This document shows positions 22,982 to 27,771 of a stretch of DNA of 27,771 nucleotides, piece after piece. The stretch covers positions 1 through 27,771 of the forward strand of contig DASUZB010000247.1 of assembly GCA_036377075.1 (NCBI GenBank), written 5' to 3'. Below the pieces are notes generated by a model that was not told the origin of the DNA, ran no database searches, and saw nothing but the letters and a program-made list of their open reading frames with translations. The position numbers and the translations under genes were made by a program. The stretch comes from DASUZB01 sp036377075 (GTDB lineage Bacteria > Actinomycetota > CALGFH01). How positions within the stretch are numbered: position 1 is the first letter of the stretch; each line of letters starts with the position of its first letter.

Positions 22982-24589
22982 ATGTCGACAAGGAAGAGCT
23001 GGAGAGGGTGGTGGCGGGCGCCCCGCCTGGACGCGGCCGACGGGGGGATGGCCGACGCCGCGGAGCGCCCGCCCGCCACGGCGGTGGAGCTGGACATCGC
23101 GCCCAACGACCCGCTGCTCGCCTACTTCTCGAGCGGGCACGCGACCGTCGACCTGGACGCGCTCGAGCTGGACTCGCCGGCACTGGCGGCCCTGCGGGCG
23201 GAGGGGACCCGCCTGGTGGTGCCGCTGATCAGCCAGGGCGAGCTGATCGGTCTGCTGCGGCTCGGGCCGCGCCGCAGCGAGCAGGAGTACTCCCACGACG
23301 ACCGCAAGCTGCTCGACGACCTGGCCGCCCACGCGGCCCCCGCGGTGCGGGTGGCGCAGCTGGTGCGCCAACAGCAGGCCGAGATCCGCGAGCGGGAGCG
23401 GATCGAGCAGGAGATCAAGGTCGCCCAGCTGATCCAGCAGCAGTTCCTGCCGCGCGAGCTGCCCGACCTGGCCGGCTGGCACGTGGCCGCCTACTACCGG
23501 CCGGCGCGTGCCGTCGGCGGGGACTTCTACGACTTCATCCAGCTCCCCGAGGGGCAGGTCGGCATCGTCGTCGGCGACGTCACCGACAAGGGCGTCCCCG
23601 CGGCGCTGGTGATGGCGACCACCCACTCGATCCTGCGGGTCGAGGCGCTGCGGCTGGTCTCGCCGGGCGCGGTGCTGCAGCGGGTCAACGAGCTGCTGCT
23701 CGACGAGATACCCCCCAACATGTTCGTGACCTGCCTGTACGCGGTCCTCGACCCGGCCAACGGCGAGCTGCGCTTCGCCAACGCCGGCCACAACCTTCCC
23801 AACCTGCACCACCGGGACGGCGTCACCGAGCTGCGCGCCACCGGCATGCCGCTGGGGCTGCTGCCCGATATGGAGTACGACGAGCGCACCGCCACGCTGG
23901 CCCCCGGCGACAGCCTGCTGCTCCACTCCGACGGGCTGGCCGAGGCCCACTCCCCCGACGGGGAGATGTTCGGCTTCCCGCGGCTGAACAAGCTGTGCGG
24001 CGAGCGCGACGGCGGCGAGGAGCTGATCGACCTGCTCCTGGGCGAGCTGGGCGCCTTCACCGGGCAGGACTGGGAGCAGGAGGACGACATCACCCTGGTC
24101 TCGCTGCAGCGCACCGGTGCCACCGCCGAGGCCGGGCCGCGGGTGCTCGACGAGTTCGAGGTGCCGAGCGAGATCGGCGCCGAGCGCGCCCCGACCGAGC
24201 GGGTGCTGCGGGCGGTGTCATCGCTCGACCTGGACGCCGCCCGGCTGGACAAGCTGGGCACGGCCGTGGCCGAGACGATCATGAACGCGGCCGAGCACGG
24301 CAACAAGGGCCGGCCGGAGCTGCCGGTCGCGATCCGCGTGACCGCCTCGGCCGGCAGCGTCGAGGTGGCCGTCACCGACCAGGGCGGGGACCGGCCGATC
24401 GCCGAGGCGCCAGTACCCGACCTGCAGGCCAAGCTCGCCGGGGTGGAGAACCCGCGGGGCTGGGGGCTGTTCCTGATCCGCAACATGGTGGACGACCTGC
24501 GCACTTCCGGCGACGGGGTGCACCACACGGTGCACCTGGTCATGCAGCTACGTGGCACCGAAGGAGAGAGGACCGATGACGGTGAGTGA
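22982..24589 (+). CDS. Partner-switching phosphatase-kinase fusion (GAF-like, SpoIIE/RsbU, RsbW-type ATPase)
   Basis: A 535-aa cytosolic protein; the ATG at 22982 has CGGAGG 5 bases upstream. Residues about 45-115 look like the C-terminal half of a GAF domain (LVVPLISQGELIGLLRLG, YSHDDRKLL). A helical linker (QQQAEIRERERIEQE) leads to the SpoIIE/PP2C phosphatase with metal ligands Asp181/Asp184 (GGDFYD), the GDVTDKG loop, and Asp368-Asp369 (DDITLV). The C-terminal domain is an RsbW-like GHKL ATPase: N box ETIMNAAEHGN, G1 VTDQGGDRP, G2 NPRGWGLFLI. The chain thus combines an antagonist phosphatase with a potential anti-sigma kinase. Its likely substrates are the two STAS proteins encoded next, the first of which overlaps it by 14 bases. 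Confidence 0.93.
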   Translation: MSTRKSWRGWWRAPRLDAADGGMADAAERPPATAVELDIAPNDPLLAYFSSGHATVDLDALELDSPALAALRAEGTRLVVPLISQGELIGLLRLGPRRSEQEYSHDDRKLLDDLAAHAAPAVRVAQLVRQQQAEIRERERIEQEIKVAQLIQQQFLPRELPDLAGWHVAAYYRPARAVGGDFYDFIQLPEGQVGIVVGDVTDKGVPAALVMATTHSILRVEALRLVSPGAVLQRVNELLLDEIPPNMFVTCLYAVLDPANGELRFANAGHNLPNLHHRDGVTELRATGMPLGLLPDMEYDERTATLAPGDSLLLHSDGLAEAHSPDGEMFGFPRLNKLCGERDGGEELIDLLLGELGAFTGQDWEQEDDITLVSLQRTGATAEAGPRVLDEFEVPSEIGAERAPTERVLRAVSSLDLDAARLDKLGTAVAETIMNAAEHGNKGRPELPVAIRVTASAGSVEVAVTDQGGDRPIAEAPVPDLQAKLAGVENPRGWGLFLIRNMVDDLRTSGDGVHHTVHLVMQLRGTEGERTDDGE

Positions 24590-24962
24590 GACGACGGTGG
24601 CAGTCCGCCGACGGGGCGACGTCGCCGTTCTCGACATCGCCGGCGACATCGACCGTGACGCCGACGGGCCGCTGCAGCACGCCTACGACCAGGCGGTCGC
24701 GCCCGGCGACGCGGCCGGGCTGCTGCTGAACTTCGGCGAGGTCGGCTACATCAACTCGACCGGGATCGCGGTGATCGTCGGCCTGCTCGCGCGGGCGCGC
24801 AAGGAGCACCGGGCGATCAGCGCGTACGGCCTGACCGAGCACTACCGGCACATCTTCAGCATCACGCGGCTGTCCGACTTCATCGGCATCTACGGCGACG
24901 AGGACAGCGCGCTGCACGACGCGTCGGCGACCGCCGACGCGGCACAAGGAGGGGGCGAATGA
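24576..24962 (+). CDS. STAS-domain anti-sigma factor antagonist (RsbV-like), first copy
   Basis: A 128-aa single-domain STAS protein. The ATG at 24576 follows AAGGAGAGAGG and lies within the last codons of the phosphatase-kinase gene. The fold is clear from VAVLDIAGDIDRDADGPLQ, the strand GLLLNFGEVGYI, and the helix start NSTGIAVIV with Ser61 as the predicted phosphorylation site. In the RsbV paradigm, the unphosphorylated form binds the RsbW-like kinase and frees its sigma factor or other target. The segment YGLTEHYRHIFSITRL is also present in nearly the same form in the next protein, so the two are tandem paralogues. Its stop overlaps the next start (ATGA). Confidence 0.93.
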   Translation: MTVSETTVAVRRRGDVAVLDIAGDIDRDADGPLQHAYDQAVAPGDAAGLLLNFGEVGYINSTGIAVIVGLLARARKEHRAISAYGLTEHYRHIFSITRLSDFIGIYGDEDSALHDASATADAAQGGGE

Positions 24963-25318
24963 ACCAGGAGTCCGGCTCGATCGACGTGCGGCGGGTGAGC
25001 GGCGCGGTCAGCGTGGTCGACATCCGCGGCGACGTCACCGCCGGCAGCGAGGCGGTCCTCAGCGACGCCTACGGCCGGGCGAGCACGCCGACCACCAAGG
25101 CGGTGGTGCTCAACTTCAGCGGGCTCGAGTACATGAACAGTGGCGGCATCGGGATGCTGGTGACCCTGCTGGTGCGGGCGAACCGCCAGCGCCAGCGCCT
25201 GCTCGCCTACGGCCTCAACCAGCACTACCGCCAGATCTTCGAGCTGACCCGCCTCGACGAGGCGATCGGCATCCACGACAGCGAGGCGGCGGCGCTGGCC
25301 GCCGTCGACGGGCGCTGA
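24959..25318 (+). CDS. STAS-domain anti-sigma factor antagonist (RsbV-like), second copy
   Basis: A 119-aa STAS protein with a start overlapping the first copy by 4 bases and AAGGAGGGGG upstream. It shows VSVVDIRGDVTAGSEAVL, VVLNFSGLEYM, and Ser61 in NSGGIGMLV at the same residue number as in the first copy. The C-terminal YGLNQHYRQIFELTRLDEA parallels the first copy closely. It most likely arose by tandem duplication, followed by divergence of the residues around the phospho-serine (NSTG versus NSGG). Two antagonists for one fused phosphatase-kinase suggest either dosage or two separate targets. Confidence 0.92.
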   Translation: MNQESGSIDVRRVSGAVSVVDIRGDVTAGSEAVLSDAYGRASTPTTKAVVLNFSGLEYMNSGGIGMLVTLLVRANRQRQRLLAYGLNQHYRQIFELTRLDEAIGIHDSEAAALAAVDGR

Positions 25319-25340
25319 GCGAACGAGAGAGGAAGCAGTC

Positions 25341-26120
25341 ATGACCACCCAACCGGAGGAGGCCGACGGCGGCGAGGCTACCGACCTCACGCCGCGCGAC
25401 GCCGCCAACTGGGCCAAGCACGTCACCACGCTGCGGCTGGGCGAGGTGCCGTCCGAGGCCATCAACCTGAACGTCACCGGCAAGCGGGTGGTCGGCCCGA
25501 TCCAGGGCTTCGGCAAGCTGTGGCAGAAGACCTACCGGGTCGAGCTGACCGGGGTCGAGACCACCCCCGCCGAGGTGATCGCCACCTGGAAGGACGCGTT
25601 CGCCAGCTTCTGGCCCCGCACCGCCCGCTACTACGGCCCGCTGACCAGCATCGCCCCCGGCGACGTGGCCCTGCTCAACCTCTCGATGGGCGGCGGCGTC
25701 AAGCTGTCGACCGGGATCCTGGTGCTGTACGCCGACGAGGAGTCGTTCACCTTCATGACCCCGGAGGGGCACATCTTCGCCGCCTGGATCACCTTCAGCG
25801 CCGCCACCGGGGAGGACGGCGTCACCGCGGCGCAGACGCAGGTGCTGCTGCGGGCCAACGACCCGCTGTACGAGCTGGGCATGCCGCTGGTGGTCCACCG
25901 CAGGGAGGACCGCTTCTGGCAGCAGACCCTCACCAACCTCGCCCGCCACCTCGGCGTCGCCGACCCCGAGGTGACCACCGTCGCGGTCTGCGTCGACCGC
26001 CGCCGCCAGTGGTCGAAGGCCGGCAACCTGTGGCACAACGCCGGGGTCCGCTCGACCCTGTACGCGCTCGGCACCCCGGTGCGGGCCGGGCGCCGGCTGC
26101 TGGCCGGAGGGGACGGCTAG
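25341..26120 (+). CDS. Conserved-looking protein of unknown function in the partner-switching operon
   Basis: A 259-aa protein starting 22 bases after the second STAS gene, with GAGAGGAAG before the ATG. It has no signal peptide, no membrane segment and no motif that I recognise. It is mixed alpha/beta: a WQKTYRVELTG strand, the helix TTPAEVIATWKDAFASFWP, then VKLSTGILVLYADEESFTFMT and EGHIFAAWITFSA, typical of a beta-sheet cupping a ligand, reminiscent of SRPBCC-like or DUF1990-like folds. The aromatic-rich segment ARYYGPLTSIAPGDVALLNL could line a pocket. Placement suggests it works with the STAS proteins or senses a hydrophobic ligand; both are guesses. Confidence 0.82.
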   Translation: MTTQPEEADGGEATDLTPRDAANWAKHVTTLRLGEVPSEAINLNVTGKRVVGPIQGFGKLWQKTYRVELTGVETTPAEVIATWKDAFASFWPRTARYYGPLTSIAPGDVALLNLSMGGGVKLSTGILVLYADEESFTFMTPEGHIFAAWITFSAATGEDGVTAAQTQVLLRANDPLYELGMPLVVHRREDRFWQQTLTNLARHLGVADPEVTTVAVCVDRRRQWSKAGNLWHNAGVRSTLYALGTPVRAGRRLLAGGDG

Positions 26121-26139
26121 CCAGGGGCGGGGAGGCGCC

Positions 26140-27336
26140 GTGACGCGGCTGGCCTGGTCGCTGTGCGGCCTCTCGGTCGCGCTCGCCCTGGCCAGCGTCG
26201 CGCTGGCCACCTACAACGGCGAGTCGCCCAACGACCTGGTCGCCGCCCACCACGCCATCGGCATCGCGATCGCGCTGACCCTGCCGGCGGTCGGCGCGCT
26301 GATCCTGGTCCGCGACCGGCGCCACCTGCTCGCCTGGCTGCTGGTCGCGGACGGCGTCTTCCTGGCCGTCTACAACTTCACCCAGCAGTACGCGCCCCTG
26401 GCGCTCGGCCTCACCGCGCACCGGCCGTCGCTGCCGGGCGGGCCGCTGGCCAGCTGGCTCGCAACCTGGACCAACGTCCCCGGCATCGTGATCGGCGCCG
26501 GCTTCATCTACCTGCTGTTCCCCGACGGGCGCCTGCCGTCGCGCCGCTGGCTGCCGGTCGGCCTGGCCGGGCTGGTGCTCCTCGTCGTCCCGACGGTCGT
26601 CCTCGCCGTCGGGTACTGGCCGTACCGCGGGCCGCAGCTGATCACCGAGGAAGGGCCGGAGCCGCCCCTGGTGGGCAACATGTTCTGGCTCGCGTTCGTC
26701 GGGTCGCTGCTGCTGGGCGCGGTGGGCGTCGTCGCCCTCGTCGTGCGCTTCCGCCGTTCCGGCGCCGTGCAGCGCCAGCAGATCAAGTGGTTCGCCTACG
26801 CCGCGGTCCTCAGCGTGGTCCTCAGCACCCAGCCCGAGGCGCCCGGCTACGGCCCCTACCTCGAGTTCCTGGGAACGGTGGCCCTGTTCGCGGGGCTGGC
26901 CATCGGCATCTTCCGCTACCGGCTCTGGGAGATCGACGGGCTGGTCAACCGCACCCTGGTGTACGGCCTGCTCACCGTGGTCCTCGGTGGCGCCTACGCC
27001 CTCGGCGTGCTGGTGATCGGGCAGCGGGTCAGCCCGGGCGACCATCCCAACAGCCTGGTGGTGGCGGCCACCACCCTGGCGGTGGCGGCGCTGTTCCAGC
27101 CGTTGCGCCACCGCATCCAGCGGGTGGTGGACCGGCGCTTCTACCGCCGCCGCTACGACGCGGCCACCACCGTCGACGCCTTCGTGGCGCAACTGCGCCA
27201 CCAGGTCGAGCTGCAGACCCTGACCGCGGAGCTGCGGGCGGTGGTCGACCAGACGATGCAGCCGACCCACGTGACCCTGTGGCTGCGGCCCACCGCGCGG
27301 GAGCCGGCCAGGCCGGGCGCGCGCCGCTCGTCTTGA
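26140..27336 (+). CDS. Membrane sensor-like protein without a kinase domain
   Basis: A 398-aa protein, GTG start with GGGGAGG upstream, 19 bases after the previous gene. It has about eight or nine membrane segments (for example IAIALTLPAVGALILV, VPGIVIGAGFIYLLFP, FWLAFVGSLLLGAVGVVALV). The motifs RQQIKWFAYAAV, LWEIDGLVNRTLVYG and RVVDRRFYRRRYDA are those of the N-terminal membrane sensor region of many actinobacterial NarL-partner histidine kinases. The cytosolic part ends soon after (QLRHQVELQTLTAELR ... HVTLWLRP), just where a GAF or kinase domain would normally begin, so no HisKA or ATPase follows. It may transmit a membrane signal to the partner-switching proteins of the same operon. Confidence 0.88.
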   Translation: MTRLAWSLCGLSVALALASVALATYNGESPNDLVAAHHAIGIAIALTLPAVGALILVRDRRHLLAWLLVADGVFLAVYNFTQQYAPLALGLTAHRPSLPGGPLASWLATWTNVPGIVIGAGFIYLLFPDGRLPSRRWLPVGLAGLVLLVVPTVVLAVGYWPYRGPQLITEEGPEPPLVGNMFWLAFVGSLLLGAVGVVALVVRFRRSGAVQRQQIKWFAYAAVLSVVLSTQPEAPGYGPYLEFLGTVALFAGLAIGIFRYRLWEIDGLVNRTLVYGLLTVVLGGAYALGVLVIGQRVSPGDHPNSLVVAATTLAVAALFQPLRHRIQRVVDRRFYRRRYDAATTVDAFVAQLRHQVELQTLTAELRAVVDQTMQPTHVTLWLRPTAREPARPGARRSS

Positions 27337-27349
27337 CCGAGTTTGGGTG

Positions 27350-27379
27350 TTGACGGCTTCCTCCACTGCTGCGTTACTT
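27350..27379 (+). promoter_or_regulatory. Promoter of the peptidoglycan-binding-domain gene
   Basis: TTGACG (27350-27355) and TTACTT (27374-27379) with 18 bases between them lie 30 bases before the ATG at 27409. The -35 is strong and the -10 is only fair. It starts just after the membrane sensor gene ends, so the last gene can be transcribed independently. Confidence 0.5.
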
Positions 27380-27408
27380 GTCGGGTCTGTCGCGACCGGG
27401 GAGGAGCG

Positions 27409-27681
27409 ATGACGGACACCCCTGTCGGCCTGGTCCTGCCGGTGCTGCGCCAGGGCAGCGGGCCGCAGTCGGCGGTCTCCCGCCTGCAGCACATCTTCAA
27501 CGACTTCGCCAGGTCGGACGACGACCAGCCGCCGTTCGACGAGTCCGGCGTGTTCGGTCCCAAGACCGACGGCGCCGTCAGGGAGTTCCAGAAGTTCAAC
27601 AGCCTGCAAGTGGACGGGATCGTGGGCAAGAACACCTGGAAGGCCCTGCTCGAACAGTGGATGGCCCTGGACCTCGACTGA
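27409..27681 (+). CDS. Small peptidoglycan-binding-domain protein
   Basis: A 90-aa protein that is almost entirely one PG_binding_1 domain. The ATG at 27409 is chosen for GGGGAGGAG just upstream; the open frame extends 22 codons further without a signal. The typical pattern is visible: SAVSRLQHIFNDF (first helix), the turn DESGVFGPKTDGAVREFQKFN and LQVDGIVGKNTWKALL. Such domains bind cell-wall peptidoglycan, usually attached to hydrolases, but here there is no catalytic domain and no signal peptide. It could act as a cytosolic or export-independent binding module. Its last 29 bases are repeated in reverse at the window end. Confidence 0.9.
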   Translation: MTDTPVGLVLPVLRQGSGPQSAVSRLQHIFNDFARSDDDQPPFDESGVFGPKTDGAVREFQKFNSLQVDGIVGKNTWKALLEQWMALDLD

Positions 27682-27771
27682 GGCCGCCACCCGACCGGAG
27701 GGCCGCGCCATATTGGCGCGCCCCTCCGGTCGGGTGGCGGCCTCAGTCGAGGTCCAGGGCCATCCACTGTT
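27653..27771. repeat. Near-perfect 58-bp inverted repeat at the window end
   Basis: Arms 27653-27710 and 27714-27771 are reverse complements with a single mismatch (27703/27721) around a 3-base centre (TAT). The right arm copies, in reverse, the last codons and stop of the peptidoglycan-binding gene, so it is more than a terminator hairpin. The core (27682-27742) would be a very strong bidirectional terminator. The window stops inside the right arm, so the true extent is unknown. Confidence 0.9.

Noticed and set aside
19912..23106. A 1064-codon start for the SARP-type regulator
   Set aside because: The first 100 codons are low-similarity text across the promoter region; the ATG at 22806 has GGGGGAGG and begins exactly at the DNA-binding domain.
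27682..27742. The end repeat read simply as a rho-independent terminator
   Set aside because: The core may well be one, but the match continues through the stop codon and 26 coding bases, which a terminator does not explain.

Overview
The window is very GC-rich (third codon positions almost always G or C), uses GTG and TTG starts, and has strong AGGAGG-type ribosome binding sites. It carries families typical of Actinomycetota: a SARP/AfsR-type regulator with ATPase and TPR domains, RsbU/RsbV/RsbW partner-switching proteins, a DrrA/DrrB-like ABC pair, a TIGR03943/permease pair and a bacterial RIO kinase. It looks like chromosomal DNA of an actinomycete, possibly a poorly characterised lineage; the genus cannot be named from this sequence. 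No rRNA, tRNA, CRISPR array, transposase or phage gene was seen.

Layout. 1-1039: the tail of a SpoIIE-type phosphatase, translationally coupled to a soluble histidine kinase. 1053-2108: aldo/keto reductase (minus). 2267-4942: a plus-strand run of small or unusual genes: a basic 73-aa protein behind a perfect CRP-type palindrome, a stand-alone ClpX-like zinc-finger protein, a Nudix hydrolase, a 21-codon reading frame with an ideal ribosome binding site, and a RIO-family kinase. 4945-5058: an 11-bp perfect inverted repeat fills the gap between convergent genes. 5059-6890: ABC-2 exporter (permease and ATPase, minus). 6937-8613: a frameshifted membrane protein and a lipoprotein (minus). 8750-10440: a TIGR03943 protein and its partner permease (minus).

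10532-15004: two secreted hydrolases, a 5'-nucleotidase and a family 3 glycosidase, each followed by a clear hairpin terminator. 15077-18537: a HAD-IIA phosphatase with a TTG start, a secreted protein with a putative TIM-barrel C-terminal half, and a GNAT acetyltransferase. 18558-19885: HD-domain hydrolase and a TenA-like protein lacking the usual cysteine (both minus).

19912-27336 is the regulatory centre. A 964-aa SARP-ATPase-TPR regulator (minus) faces a tightly packed five-gene plus operon: a GAF-like/SpoIIE phosphatase/RsbW-type kinase fusion, two tandem STAS antagonists, an unrecognised 259-aa protein and a membrane protein that resembles the sensor half of histidine kinases without the kinase. 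The shared intergenic region holds 29-bp-spaced direct repeats and a 10-bp palindrome. No sigma factor is present, so the output of this switch is unknown. A small peptidoglycan-binding-domain protein follows with its own promoter.

The last 119 bases are a nearly perfect 58-bp inverted repeat that folds back into the 3' end of this final gene. It is either a contig-end artefact or a real tail-to-tail duplication.
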